From positions 135,220 through 199,219 of the forward strand of contig SZWC01002387.1 in assembly GCA_023375785.1 (NCBI GenBank): DNA of 64,000 nucleotides, read 5' to 3'. The stretch's first letter is position 1, and each line of letters starts with the position of its first letter. This document shows positions 1 through 10,550 of this stretch, piece after piece. Source of the DNA: Penium margaritaceum (taxonomy: Eukaryota; Streptophyta; Zygnematophyceae; Desmidiales; Peniaceae). Position numbers and translations under genes: made by a program. The notes under the pieces were generated by a model. It was not told the DNA's origin and did no database searches. It saw only the letters and a list, made by a program, of their open reading frames with translations.

Positions 1-151
1 TCCCTTCCATTCTCCCCCTCCCTCTCTGTATCCTCCCCCCATCCCTCTCCCTTCATCCCCTCTCCCTCTTTCTGACCTCCCCATCTCCTTTTTGAGCCCC
101 CCTCTCTCCCATTCCGCACCTCCCCCTTTCCCCATCCTTTCCCTCGGACAG
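1..151 (+). other. 3' end of an intron, long polypyrimidine tract
   Basis: This stretch is almost entirely C and T and ends in ACAG directly before the BolA-like coding segment, so I read it as the end of an intron with a very long polypyrimidine tract and the acceptor AG at 150-151. No coding signal is visible on either strand. The strand is set by the exon that follows. The donor site lies outside the window. A low-complexity intergenic tract is the alternative, but the reading frame with family residues starting right after the AG supports an acceptor. Confidence 0.65.
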
Positions 152-346
152 GTGGTGACAGACACGTCTGCGGGCCACTGTGGCGCGGCGTTTGACGTGG
201 CAGTGGTGTCGGCGGCGTTTGAGGGTGTGGGGCTGCTGCAGCGCCACCGCATGGTCAATTCGGCGCTGGCTGCGGAGCTTCCGCACATCCACGCGCTCAG
301 CATCAAGCACACGCTCACGCCGCAGCAGTGGGAGGAGCGCAAGTAG
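152..346 (+). CDS. BolA-like protein, terminal exon (partial)
   Basis: The segment encodes 64 residues ending at a TAG stop (344-346). It reads VVTDTSAGHCGAAFDVAVVS, then an FEGVGLLQRHRMVN block, then IHALSIKHTLTPQQWEERK. These match the C-terminal two thirds of the BolA fold: the D-S-x-G-x-CG-x-F strand, the RHR-x-VN turn carrying the family's conserved His, and the HALS...TP..W tail. BolA proteins work with monothiol glutaredoxins in iron-sulfur cluster handling and iron regulation, in the cytosol, mitochondria or plastid of eukaryotes. The N-terminal part, which would hold any targeting peptide, is upstream of the window, so the compartment and paralogue cannot be assigned. The exon opens at an AG acceptor with codon phase 0 and no suitable in-frame start, which fits a downstream exon. 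Its base composition and codon use look like an ordinary gene, unlike the retroelement DNA to its right. Confidence 0.85.
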   Translation: MVTDTSAGHCGAAFDVAVVSAAFEGVGLLQRHRMVNSALAAELPHIHALSIKHTLTPQQWEERK

Positions 347-520
347 GCACAAGCAGGCGAAAGTTGACACAAGCAGGTGCAAGTCGACACAAGCAGGCAC
401 AAGTTGACACAAGCAGGCACAAGTTGACACAAGCAGGCACAAGTTGACACAAGCAGGCACAAGTTGACACAAGCAGGCACAAGTTGACACAAGCAGGGGC
501 AAGTTGACACAAGCAGGCGC
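341..520 (+). repeat. 20-bp minisatellite at the BolA stop codon and 3' UTR
   Basis: About nine head-to-tail copies of a 20-base unit (AAGCAGGCACAAGTTGACAC) run from the last lysine codon of the BolA-like exon into the 3' UTR. The first two or three copies carry a few substitutions and the middle ones are nearly identical. The unit itself has two related halves. The stop codon lies within the first degenerate copy. Confidence 0.9.
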
Positions 521-688
521 ACTGGAGTTTTAGTGCGAAGAGGCTCTGCAACTTCCCAACATAGGGTGACAGCAAGCACTGGAAGTTATTCGAGCTGGGC
601 AGCAGAGGCAGGGAGGAGGGAAGCACGGAAGTAAGGAAGTGATTGGGAAAGTAACCTTCAATTGAGACTGGGGGAATGGGAAGGTGTC

Positions 689-731
689 CGGGGCTGGGGC
701 AGGGGGAGGCCGGGCGGCAGGGGGGGGGGGG
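689..731 (+). other. G-rich tract, possible G-quadruplex
   Basis: Several runs of three to five G are followed by an uninterrupted run of about twelve G (720-731) within about 45 bases downstream of the BolA-like gene. The spacing fits a potential quadruplex on the coding strand. This is a composition call only. Confidence 0.45.
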
Positions 732-1009
732 TCATGATTTGTTCAAGGTAAACGAGGAATGACTGCAGGAGGAAGTGTTCAAGGTAGAGTGGGGGTTTGT
801 GAATCACGCCCTCTTTTATCTTTGCATGTTCCCTTGTACTCCTCATCCGCCTTCTCTGAGATGCAGAGGAGCGAGAGTGAGGAGGCAATCCAGGCTCGTA
901 TGTTTCCAGAAGAGGAAGGTGGAGCTGGGCTTGGCGCATCTGAAGAGCGCAACGGCGGATTCCGGGTGGAGGGAGGAGTGGGGGGGAGCAGGGTGGCTAC
1001 TTGGGGTCT

Positions 1010-1043
1010 GGCTCTGCTTTGTGCTATGGCACAAAGCAAAGCC
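1010..1043. repeat. Short hairpin downstream of the BolA-like gene
   Basis: Two 15-base arms (1010-1024 and 1029-1043) pair at 14 of 15 positions around a four-base loop TATG. It sits in the presumed 3' flank, so a role in transcript end formation is possible. Nothing else in the sequence supports that. Confidence 0.5.
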
Positions 1044-1656
1044 ACACACAGCCCCTCTCGCAAATAAGTGTCAGGCCTGTCCTGTCCTCTTCAGGATGGG
1101 GAAAGGGGGGGCAGTGTTTGGCAAACCCATCTGAAACTGTGCATGAAGAACTTGTGCTTGTAAGAAGTTGCCATACGCAAAGTATCAAGACAGACCTGAC
1201 TTGGATATTCTGGATCAACAATGACCTGCATCTTTTTTCTCATGTGCCAACAACAGTCTTGTGAACGCTGAGATAGCTGTATGAGATCATGCAAGGGGCC
1301 CGAAAGATTGGCAAAATGGCAGGAGGCTATGTGATAGATTGACTGAAAGCGTGTTTCTTGGGCGAATAATACACGGCTTCATTCCACAATACCTATTGTC
1401 TGGGCCTCTGGATTGTTTTATGGCCTTTCTCAGCACAGAATGAACATTACACTCACTCGACACAAAAATAATGCTTCACACACCTGAATATCCCAGAGCG
1501 CCTGAAATCATTTGTGTCGCTCCCACTATCGCAAACAAATTCGTGCTATACAGGTTGTGGAGGAATTGTTTTGAAAAAGTGGATATTGAACGCATCATTC
1601 TTCATGCTTTAATGGTTTCGCGTGACATTTTTGGGTTATATAGTAACCTATTGTTC

Positions 1657-1885
1657 AGCTTGAATTCTCCTGAAGCATCAGGTTGGGGCAGCAGCGTGGT
1701 CGATGCTGCGTGCGGGAACCCACGCTCGTTGCTTAAGCTGCCCCCTTAGTCTGCTGCACCAAAGGTTGAGTTTGAGAGCTCTGATGTTTGTTACTCAGAA
1801 CTGCGCGTGTCAGAGTTAGCGCTAGACAACAGCTGAAAACTAGAAATGACTGATAAAGAACTGAGAATGAACAATGGGAGAACCC
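1657..1885 (-). repeat. Element B left LTR, piece 1
   Basis: This matches the first part of the right LTR (23679-23910) at roughly 80-85% by eye, including the shared stretch around TCTGCTGCACCAAAG. It stops at the short target duplication AACCC, where element I begins. Confidence 0.85.
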
Positions 1886-2555
1886 AATTGGAAATATTTG
1901 AGGGCATGCACGCCCATGCAAAAACGAACATGAGATCTGTGTGTGAGTGCAATGCAAAAAGGCAAAATTTTGGCATAATAGTATGAAACGCATAAAATGA
2001 AACAACAAGGAGAGTTCACAAATGAGCCCCTAGCGGGCTTGTATAGGTGCGCTAGCAAATAGCCCCACCAGGCCCCGTCACCCCCGCTGAACCCAAACGA
2101 GTCAGCAGGAAGAACACACTGCATACACTACAAGAACAACAAAGGTGGTGTCCTCAAGATATCGGAACAGCTCTCCGAGTGCTCAGGTCTCGACTGCAGA
2201 GAAAATACGAGCAGTGCTAGAATATATCGAAATCAGCGTCTAGACATCCAAAACGGCTTTCGGAACATCGGAAGCCCTATTACAACCATTGCGTCTCCTC
2301 GTCGCACCGCTACAGTCCACCAGGTGCGTGGGTTTCAACCAACCGAGAAAACTCTCCTACCTCCCGACACGCTCACAGGGCTGTCGGAACGCATCGACCG
2401 CACCTCGCCGGCGCTGTCGTAGGTGCTGGAGAAGTCTCGGTACATTCCGGAGGCCCGTCGTGTCGTCACGCCCTCCTCTACCATATACCACCAACGTGGG
2501 TATATGGATAATCCATCGGCGTCAGTCGTGACGGGTGGAAGCCACACAAACCAAC
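1886..2555 (-). repeat. Element I left (3') LTR
   Basis: It is homologous over its whole length to 7226-7878. Its inner edge is followed on the plus strand by CTCCCCCT, the complement of a purine tract expected just before a 3' LTR. Two diverged copies of the roughly 50-bp family motif, described under 2660-3085, lie inside it. Confidence 0.85.
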
Positions 2556-2565
2556 ACTCCCCCTG
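2556..2565 (-). promoter_or_regulatory. Element I polypurine tract
   Basis: On the minus strand this reads as a purine tract (AGGGGGAG) directly upstream of the 3' LTR, the usual primer for plus-strand DNA synthesis in LTR elements. The same position in elements A and B is also pyrimidine-rich on the plus strand. Confidence 0.65.
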
Positions 2566-2659
2566 GCTGACATAGCCATCCACGCCAGAACAAATGAACG
2601 AAGGCATGGAACAACAACGTATGCCAAACCACAGTATGCACCAGTCAACCACACACACA

Positions 2660-3085
2660 CATCTGCTACCCATCTAAGGTCTTTCTAGACACTGGCACAT
2701 CCCACCAAGTGTCTAGGTCTCGACCATGAGAGGAGTGATGCACTTGCGCACAAACCAGAGTAATGCACACCATACACATGTCAAACGACGAGAGGGTCTC
2801 CTCGTGACACTGGCGTTACCAGTGCGCGGGTCTCGACCGCTACGAGCAACCCAACAGGTGTCCGTATGCCGGCCACAATAGCATCATCAACCAACATACA
2901 AGATCATGGGGGGATCTCCTTGTAACACGGGTGCAAGTCACCACGTGTCCGGGTCTTGACCACCATGAGCAATCCAGCTCGCATGCACATGCCACATGTA
3001 GTATAGCCGCACACCAAGACACACGACCACATGGTCTCCTCGTGACACTGGTACAACTCACCAAGTGTCCGGGTCTCGAACAACA
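2660..3085 (-). repeat. Four sub-LTR copies of a ~50-bp family motif
   Basis: Four copies start near 2667, 2793, 2910 and 3031, spaced about 117-126 bp apart. Each runs from GGTCTCCTCGTGACACTGG through ACCAAGTGTC to GGGTCTCGACC. The centre of the motif is itself an imperfect inverted repeat (GACACTGGT facing ACCAAGTGTC). Related copies occur inside both LTRs of element I and next to the left LTR of element II. Confidence 0.75.
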
Positions 3086-3570
3086 GGGTGCTACCATCCA
3101 CATGTAGCTGTGCATGCACGTCGCATGAGCCAGATGCCGGCTGCTGTAGTATGTTCATAGCAGAGCATGGACCCCTCGCCATGCATCTCCCATGACGTCG
3201 TGTCAGGTCGAGGTCCACACAACACTTCACCTAGGCAGATGAACTTGACGGTGAAGTCCTCGGTGGAGATGTTGATGCTTTAGGTGAAGAGATCTTAGGC
3301 AATAATTCATGTGGTCTCCCATCACAGAAAGATAGCTCCCCCTGTCAAGGACGAGTCTGCTCGCACCCTCAAAGATGAAGTGGTGTCTCCGGCTACAACT
3401 CTTCACGTCGTTACTGCACCACCTGGAGTGTACCAGTCCTCGTGTGATTGCCAAGGGTCCCAACTCACAATCTCTCCTCTCTCCGCTCTGTCGCGATGCA
3501 TTTGTGTATGCCGGAGGAAAGGGAATGGGCGAGAAGCACGTAAGCATGGATGAAGTGGCGGAGCTGGCCT

Positions 3571-4671
3571 CTAAGGTGAGATAAAGTACCCAGAGACACA
3601 AGGGTGTACCGCTAGAAGAGGAGGGCTGTAGAGACGAACCAAATCACCACTCGTGGACGAAGATGACGATGGGGTAGGTGAGTCGGGTGGATGAAGGTGC
3701 GTGATGGTAGTAGCAGAAGAAGGAGGAGCGATGATGGAGTCGACAGGAACGAGGATGGCAGAAACGGAAGGCATGCTCACCTCTCCTGTGACAGTGTCTC
3801 CACCGGACGTCATACTCGGAGCTGGTACAAGGTCCTCCCCGAGTATGGGTGTGCTAGATTCTGGTGGCGGAAAGCTCGTGCCGATAGTAGTGATGCTCCC
3901 CTCCTTTGAGAATCGCTTACGCGCTGCCATCACCTCCTGCTGTAGCATCACTACACGCTCCTACAGGTTAGCGTGATCTGCCTAGGACATGTGGAGGTGG
4001 CCCATGTCTGCCTTGCGTAGGATAAACTCTGCCTCACTGGATGCTACACATGCAGACTGCAGAACTCTTGAGCACAGCTCCATCTCCATCTCTGCTGTTG
4101 AAGACGATGGAGCCGGTGGTGCTGCATCCTCTTGGGGGTCAACCAAACTCACAATGTGCTGAGACGTTGGAACATCGGATGCAGCTGCAGGTGTCGTATC
4201 CACACCACAGCTCGTGTCTGTCATACGAGGAGGAATGAGCGATTGCATGTCGAGAGAGAAGGAGAAGGAGGAGTCATCAGAGTCCGTGGAGCATGTGCAA
4301 ATGTTGATGTGATCAGTAGGGTCACCAATAGGTGAACACGAGAGGGCAGAACTCAGCTCCTGCTGACGAGGTGACTCCATCTGCATGTACGGATCTGCTC
4401 CACTGTCTTCGACTGCCGTCGTAATGGACACAGGTGTGCAGGACTCCGGCTCGACAATGCCCGTCAAGGCGACCAGCAAGCGCAGCTGGCGCTCACGCTC
4501 CGTCTCGTCGGGAAGGCTGGTCACTGCTGCCTGCTTGATAATGGAGAGATGACCACCATCTGACTCCGTCATGTGTGTCGCTGCGCCATCGTATGTACGG
4601 GAACTTGTAGACTCCGGAAACATGGGCGACTCCTCACGCTGAAGCTGGTCCTCAGGTAGCGTAGATGACAC
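3571..4671 (-). pseudogene. Element I internal protein region, coiled-coil/acidic (unrecognised)
   Basis: This is an open minus-strand region rich in Ser, Thr, Pro, Asp and Glu, with a helical heptad-like section (around MLQQEVMAARKRF, and LRKADMGHLHM just upstream). I do not recognise a named family. Element II carries a helical section at the matching place (26464-26922). It belongs to a fossil element, and I infer only a structural role. Confidence 0.5.
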
Positions 4672-4829
4672 GGTGTCCCAATGACATCTCTCAGAACTAC
4701 TACTCTCAAGAATGCCTGAACCTCTAAAAGAGCAGCCGGCCGACTTTGCTAATGCATTGCGACTGTTGTTGTACAGGTGTGATTCTCATGCGCCAACGCC
4801 CCCAGAAATACGTATGGGGCATCCCGCCA

Positions 4830-5215
4830 CGCCCCTACCAGTCGGAGTCGCGAGTGGCACCGTCCAGGCATGTGGGACCTGCACTCCTCCTGATGCAACC
4901 TGCTTCTGCAAAACGTCTGGCTCCTGCCGCAGCGAAGATGTCGACCTCGATGACATGCACGTCCCAAGCACTCCAACCTCTGCCGGACTGGTTTGAGTCT
5001 GCTGCACACTCTCCCCTTAGAATCCGGTAGATGCATCTCGATCAATACGTGACTCCTGTGCCACTGCCGGGCCGCCACCGGTCGGAGCTGCGAGTGGCAC
5101 TAGCCAGGGATGTCGTGCTTGCGCTTCTCCTGATGTAACCTGTTGCTTCGAAAGATCTGGATCCAACCCAAACGTGGAGCTCAATGACATGCAAGTCTCC
5201 ACCATAATCGTCATG
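4830..5215 (-). repeat. Tandem duplication inside element I
   Basis: The segment 4842-4980 and the segment 5078-5205 are diverged copies about 240 bp apart. They share blocks such as GCGAGTGGCAC, CTCCTGATG and CAATGACATGCA (or CGATGACATGCA). This is an internal duplication in the protein-bearing region of the non-autonomous element. Confidence 0.7.
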
Positions 5216-5435
5216 TCATGGGCTGAACAGACTCCTCGTCATGGGCAGTCAACGTACCGTCTGAATCTTTCTGAGCTTACGCCCGGGCACCACGGCCCGG
5301 CGTGAGTACGGATCCTGTTGCTACGGTCACAACAGGCAATGCGCGGTGACCACACTCCCTCTCAACAGGTACAGCAACGGAAGCTGAGGAGGTGGAGGAT
5401 GTATCAAAAGTGGCGCGAGCATGGCGTGGAGTATC

Positions 5436-5960
5436 CTAACGTCGACGCCGCAAGGATACACGACTGGAACGACTACATGAAGGCATGTCATCGTGCGGTG
5501 GTATCGTGGTCGTAGGAGAGTGGAGGATCGAAAGGATGGTGGCAACCTGGGACTGGCTGGCAGGTGGAGCTGAAGGGACACCATCAGATGAGGAAGGAGG
5601 AGAGGATGAAGGAGAAGTGATTGAAGAGGCCGTCGATGAACTAGTAGCAGAAGCACGCTTTGTGACGACGACGTCACAAAGCTGTTGCACCATCTGCCTT
5701 AGACCGTGGATCTCGGCAAATATGGTCGCTAGAGGTCCAGCTAGGGGATCTTCCAAAGCTGGCAGATCTATATGATGTGGAGGACGCAGGCTCTGACGAG
5801 GCTGGAACCAAGGTGGATTCCAGTCGCGAGGGCGCGTCCAACAGCGACCCCAACCATGACGTCCATCACCATAGTAATAGCAGGCGAACGCGTAAGGTGC
5901 CTGCACAAATGTCTGCGCACTCATCTCGTGCGCTGGACGATGGATATGTGCCGAGGCCAC
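5436..5960 (-). pseudogene. Element I gag-like protein with zinc-knuckle-like motif
   Basis: The minus-strand product contains CYYYGDGRHGWGRC, which has the spacing of a retroelement CCHC knuckle with Tyr at the second metal position. This is followed by a Pro/Trp-rich stretch, then AEIHGLRQMVQQL (a short helix), then a Ser/Pro/Thr-rich tail. Element II has the same order (CYYYGDLRHGWRQC, then AEI, then MVQQL). I infer an RNA-binding or gag-like role. The substitution is shared by both copies and so looks ancestral. Confidence 0.6.
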
Positions 5961-6719
5961 CTACTCCTGGTGGTGAACATTAAGCCGCGGGAGAGGATGA
6001 GACCAGTAGGTACTGTCACTCCTGGAGGTCACGGCGTCAGGGTCAACAAACGTGACCAGACGGGACAAGCTGCACTACCACAGTACGCCCGGAGTATGGA
6101 GTCTGACAAGCTACAGCTAGTAATGTTGCTGCCACTAATGGAGAGAAGACCGGTCCAGGAACAGAAGGGGTGGCGGTGACAGGTGTGGCTGCTGCTGCAA
6201 GCGGTAGACGACCCAGTCCTCCGAGATGTATAGACTCGAATCCACCGTCGATCCTACTGAGTGAACTGCGTGCACCAATCCACAGGCCCAAGGAAGACGT
6301 CGGTCCACGACACGTCTCGAACCGAAGATTGCCGCTGACACAAACTGCTGTCGGTTGGGAAGGCGAAACTGCAAGCGTTGCTGCAATCGCCGCTGCTGCT
6401 GCTACGAAAACTGGTGTTGCTGTAGTGGTTGCTGCTATTGCAGGTGTCGGTTTGATGCCGGGCTATTCTATGGCCCCGCACGAAAATTCATGTCTTCTTC
6501 TTACCCTCAGCCCCCTTTTTTGTTTGCCTTCACCCGCCACTTTGTTTCCATTTCTCTTGCTGTCTCTTCTTCTCGCCCCCAACCCCCACCTTTTTTTTCA
6601 ACTCCTTGCCTTTTTTTTTCTCTGTTCACTCCGGGTTTGCCCGTCACCTGGTTCTGGATTGCCCCCTAGAATGGGGGCAGGTCAGGATTGGTGGGGGGGG
6701 GGATTAAAAAAATGAGGGG

Positions 6720-7010
6720 GCGATTTCAGGTCCCTCCCCACTCGCTCCTTTGCTCGCTCGCTTTTGAAAACGAGCGAGCAAGTGAGCGAGTGAGCGAGTG
6801 AGGGGGGGGATCCGCACCCTCCTCCGTCCATCGGCCGACGGGGTCGACGGGTCCCTCTGAGGGGCCCCTCGCAAGGGGCTCAACGGGGCCCTCCGAGGGT
6901 CCCCTCAAGAAGGGGGGCTCGAAAGGCCCACAGACCCGCTCCGAGGGGGCCCCTTGTGGGGGCTCGAGGGGGCCCCTCCGAGGGGAACCCTCGGAGGAAG
7001 GCTGCGAAGC
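6720..7010. repeat. GAGC-repeat and GC-rich palindromic leader of element I
   Basis: 6745-6800 is a run of GAGC/GCTC units with self-complementary arms. 6835-7000 is very GC-rich, with many small palindromes built from CGAGGGGCCCC-like blocks. It lies between the primer site and the gag-like region, so on the element's RNA it is the 5' leader. Element II has a shorter GAGC block at 29395-29450. Confidence 0.65.
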
Positions 7011-7213
7011 CCTCCTCCAGCAGCAGCAACTACAACGCAGGTGCAGCTACTGCTGTGCGCGGCTCACCGCTTCTGTGGTGTTCACGTGTAGTCGCTTTGC
7101 GCTCCCTCACGCTGCTCCCGGCGTGGGGCCACATGGCACGTTCTCTTTGTGTTCCGCCCACTAGTCGTGCTTCTGTTGCTTCTACTGCTTCTGCTGCTCA
7201 TATGCCCCCCTGT

Positions 7214-7225
7214 GCTCTTATACCA
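7214..7225 (-). promoter_or_regulatory. Element I primer binding site
   Basis: On the minus strand it reads TGGTATAAGAGC, 11 of 12 bases matching the initiator tRNA-Met primer site. It abuts the inner edge of the right LTR and fixes the element's orientation. Confidence 0.8.
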
Positions 7226-7878
7226 AATTGGAAATATTTTAGGGCATGCAAGCCCACAGAAAAACAAACATGGCCTCTGTGTGAGTGAAATGCAAAACGA
7301 CAAAAAATTGGCCAAGTCTGGAACGCACAATATGAAAGAACAAGGAGAGTTCACACATGAGCCCCTAGCAGGCTTATATAGGGGCACCGGCAGCTAGCCG
7401 CACTGGGTCACGTCACCCCCGCTGAACCCAAATGAGTCAGCGGGGAGAACACACTACATACACCTCAAGAATAACAAAGGTGGTCTCCTTAAGGCACCCA
7501 AACAGCTCTCCGAGTGCCCGGGTCTCAACCGCCCAGAAAATACAAGCAGTGCTAGAAAATCTTGAAACTAGCGTCCAGACATCCAAAACGACTTTCCAAA
7601 CATTGGAAGCCCTACTACAACCAATGGGTCTCCTCGTCGCACTGGTACAGTCCATCGGGTACACGGGTCTCAACCCACCGAGAAAACTCTCCTACCTCCT
7701 AACAAGCCCACAAGGCTGCCGGAACGCATTGACCGCGTCTCGCCGACGCTGTCGTAGGTGCTGGAGAAGTCTCGGTACAGTCGTGTCGTCATGCCCTCCT
7801 CTACCATATACCACCAACGTGGGCATATGGATAATCCATCAGCGTCAGTCGTGATGGGTGGAAGCCACACAAACCAAC
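7226..7878 (-). repeat. Element I right (5') LTR
   Basis: This is the partner of 1886-2555. Shared blocks include ACATCCAAAACG, CTGTCGTAGGTGCTGGAG and GAAGCCACACAAACCAAC. It starts right after the primer site and ends at the second AACCC. Confidence 0.85.
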
Positions 7879-8173
7879 AACCCCTCCAAACTCTAGCTCC
7901 TCCCCCCCTCCCCAGCTCTATAGAGCTGGTTACTGAGTTTCTAAGCCAATCAAAAGCTAGACCTACTTTCTGGCAGGCAGGGTTTTCTCGGTGAGCCCTG
8001 CCAGACGGCCGACAGCCCGAAACCCGAGCATCATCCGTTTTGCCTGAAAACTAGACCATACCATAATGCGTACGGTGCAAACACAGTCGTGCGGTTAGAA
8101 TCAGCTAGAAGAATAGCAGTGAGGAGTTACGGGTGCCCAAACACAGGCAACGTCTACGCTAATCCCTGATAAT
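7879..8173 (-). repeat. Element B left LTR, piece 2
   Basis: It continues the match to the right LTR of B (about 23911-24185), for example around TCTAAGCCAAT and GCAGTCGTGCGGT or close variants. It is bounded on the left by element I and on the right by element A. Confidence 0.85.
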
Positions 8174-8775
8174 GTAGATAGCTGTGGTTGCTAGGATAAT
8201 CAAGCAAGTAAGTGAGTGGCGGGAGCGACACCATGGATCGGGGGCAAGCTCACGTAACGCAAGAGTGAAAGAACAACAAGTGAAACGAGTAAGGAGTGAG
8301 TGAAGTGCTCAGTACCGGTTGACCGGGCTATCCATGCGAGGATCTCGACGTGGGGCCCGGACGCCACCCAGGGATCGAACCCGGCCCTGGAGCGAGCGAG
8401 CTCGAGGCGGTTTCTCACACGCCGGCATAAGCCGGACGTGTGGTACCGAGGGATCAGCAACCCGGCTCACAAAGCTGAAAGCATGTAAATGTGTGAGAAT
8501 CCACCTACATCAGAAATGTATGTGGTGCATGCACTCCTACAAGTGTGTGCCCCATCTTAGAATGTAGTAGTGTGTAGCATTAGGCTCTCCATAAGATTGG
8601 TGTTGGTGTTGTGGCCACCACTTGATAGCTTGATGGTGTTGCCATCATTGCGTGCTCCATGTTGTGTCACAGCTTTGCACCAGAGAGCTTCAATCCAGAT
8701 TAATCACTTGCAGTGATGATGTGTCTGTGTGTAGATTCAAGAGGTCACTTGCGTGTTTCACAATCATAACCAACA
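8174..8775 (-). repeat. Element A left (3') LTR
   Basis: It is homologous to 15897-16584. Shared blocks include GAGTGGCGGGAGCGACAC and TAGAATGTAGTAGTGTGTA. It is followed on the plus strand by CTCCCCCATG, the complement of a polypurine tract. It contains a tRNA T-arm-like palindrome near 8390. Confidence 0.87.
8380..8402 (-). other. tRNA B-box-like sequence in the element A LTR
   Basis: On the minus strand the sequence CCGGGTTCGATCCCTGG appears. It contains GGTTCGATCCC, an exact match to the pol III B-box pattern GGTTCGANNCC inside a T-arm-like stem. I could not find a convincing A-box at the right distance. The second LTR has a slightly different version near 16095-16115. It may be a fossil SINE or tRNA piece captured in the LTR, or chance. 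Confidence 0.35.
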
Positions 8776-8889
8776 CTCCCCCATGACCCACTGACGAATA
8801 GTCCACACACACATAAGAAAAGGGGCACGTCACAAGATGACAAGGTGCACAGGTCAACCAGGGGCATCACGAGAGTGCAACAGGCCTAC

Positions 8890-10550
8890 AACATGTACAA
8901 CTACTTTGAACATGCCAATCCTGAAAACTTTGGTAACAAAGTCTGCACGCTGCTCACGTATGTCAATCTAGACAACTTGGACTTGTGCAACAGCAATGCG
9001 CTCACGCACAAAGTGATGCTCGATGTTGATGTGCTTTGTGCAAGAATGATGCATGCCATCGTGCTTGGTGATTGTCTTTGCCCTTAGGTTGTAACAACGG
9101 AAATTGATGCAGCAAATTGGAACACGCAACTGTTGCTACAAGCGGGACAACCACACAATCTCACACGTACCTGTGCCAATCGCCACTTACTCTGCCTTAC
9201 TGAAGCTCGGAGCAACACAACCCTATTTTCCACTCTTCTAGGAGACAGCAGTCCCACTGACAAGAACGATGTAACCGATGTGGCTACGAGAATCCGTGTC
9301 ATTTGCCCAGTCACTGCCTGTGTATCCGTCCACAACCACAGAGGGCTGAGCACCGTAACATGGTCCCACGCGTGCAGTGGACAACACGTAGCAGACAACA
9401 TGCAGTGCCGCCTTGAGGTGTTTCTGACGAGGCTGTTGGGAGAACTGGGCAAGGAAGTTGACCGAGAAGGCCACGTCCGCCTGAGTGGTGGTAGCGAGGT
9501 ACATGAGGGAGTCGACCACACTGAGGTAGTTGGTGACATCGACAATCTCTCTCAGCTATGCCAAATCGAGTGACTTCAGCAGGCGCTGTCCTGCTAGAGT
9601 CATCGGTTTGGATGCGGTGGGGATGTCATGAAGTAGGGAGGCAAAGCGCTCCCACAGTGTGCGAATGTATGTGGCGTGGTATACGTGTAGAATGTGACGC
9701 TGGTGATCACGCTCAAGCTCCATCCCAAGGAACACCCGTGTAGGACCTAGGTTTATCTTTTATGCAGATTGCAACAAGTTCTTCACTGACTGGACAGCTG
9801 CGGGACTGGGTGAGGCATTGAGCCGATGATCGATGTAAACAAGGATGGCCACAAATGGCTCTGAGGGGGCACTCAAGAAGAGTGCTTGATGAGCCATGCT
9901 GCGACGGTAACCTCCGCGCTCAAGAATGCCAGAGATCTCCATGTTCCAACAACGTGGCGAATGCTTGAGCCCATGAAGGGCCTTCCGCAGACGCCGTGCT
10001 TTGTTTGTGCCATCGGTGAACTTCGGCGACTGGACCATGTACATCTCCTCGTCAAGCTTCCCATGCAGGAAGGCGTTGTTGACGTCCATCTGCTCCAGTT
10101 CCCAGTCGTGTTGGGAAACAAGGCTCAGCAGCGCTCGGGCAGTGGTGTACCTCTCGACAGGTGCGAAGGTCTCATCAAAGTCAATCCCAGGAATCTAGGA
10201 AAAACCCTTAGCCATGTGGCGAGCCTTGTACCGGTCAACTCTCCCGTCGGGCTTCAGCTTACGCCTAAATACCCACCGAGCAGAGACTGCCGTGCGGCGT
10301 GCAAAGAGATCCACGAGCTCCAGGAGGACTGTCAGCTCCTCCTCTATGGCCTTTTCCCAGAGGTCAACATGAGCTGCCCCACGAGCCTGCCGGATAGTGG
10401 TAGGCTCGAGAGGCAGAGTAGGAAGTCTAGAGGCCGCGAAACATGCGGCAACATAGCCGGCGACGGAAGACTCAAGAGCACTGTGAAACTCATGGGCTAC
10501 AAGAGCGTGGCTGACTGCTGAGTTGGAATGCACGGCGCTCCGGGACAGGC
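8890..10550 (-). pseudogene. Element A reverse transcriptase and RNase H region
   Basis: Copia RT signatures are clear on the minus strand: WVFRRKLKPDGRVDRYKAR, then MDVNNAFLHGKLDEEMYMV, then LRKALHGLKHSPRCWN. These are followed by the connection segment (SLMYLATTTQADVAF) and RNase H (GYTGSDWANDTDSRSHIGY, ending near TKHINIEHHFV and RADFVTK). The order and spacing are typical for copia pol. Fossil, broken. Confidence 0.85.

Larger units (their letters stand above)
521..1656. other. Host 3' flank or intergenic DNA
   Basis: I find no supported gene here. The stretch holds the rest of the presumed BolA 3' UTR, a G-rich run (689-731), a short hairpin (1010-1043), and then more AT-rich DNA from about 1300 to the left end of element B. 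Open frames in this region show no recognisable domain, no good start context and no homologous copy elsewhere in the window. Confidence 0.5.
1886..7878 (-). mobile_element. Element I: 6-kb LTR element without pol
   Basis: It has two LTRs (1886-2555 and 7226-7878), a primer site next to the right LTR, and the 5-bp repeat AACCC on both outer sides (1881-1885 and 7879-7883). The orientation is minus. The interior of about 4.7 kb has no protease, integrase, RT or RNase H signal on either strand. It carries gag-like and coiled-coil-like open stretches instead. Size, layout and a zinc-knuckle-like motif match element II (25007-30974), so this is a family and not a one-off remnant. The class fits large non-autonomous LTR elements (LARD-like). 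It is broken, with LTRs about 80-88% identical by eye. Confidence 0.85.

Noticed and set aside
341-520. CRISPR-like array
   Set aside because: The units are contiguous with no unique spacers, and the setting is eukaryotic. It is a minisatellite.
348-626. Long Cys/Leu-rich minus-strand frames over the minisatellite
   Set aside because: They are produced by the 20-bp repeat read in two frames. No domain or start context supports them.
1471-1749. Host gene on the plus strand left of element B
   Set aside because: The frame runs into the LTR of B and has no recognisable domain, so it is a chance frame across the junction.
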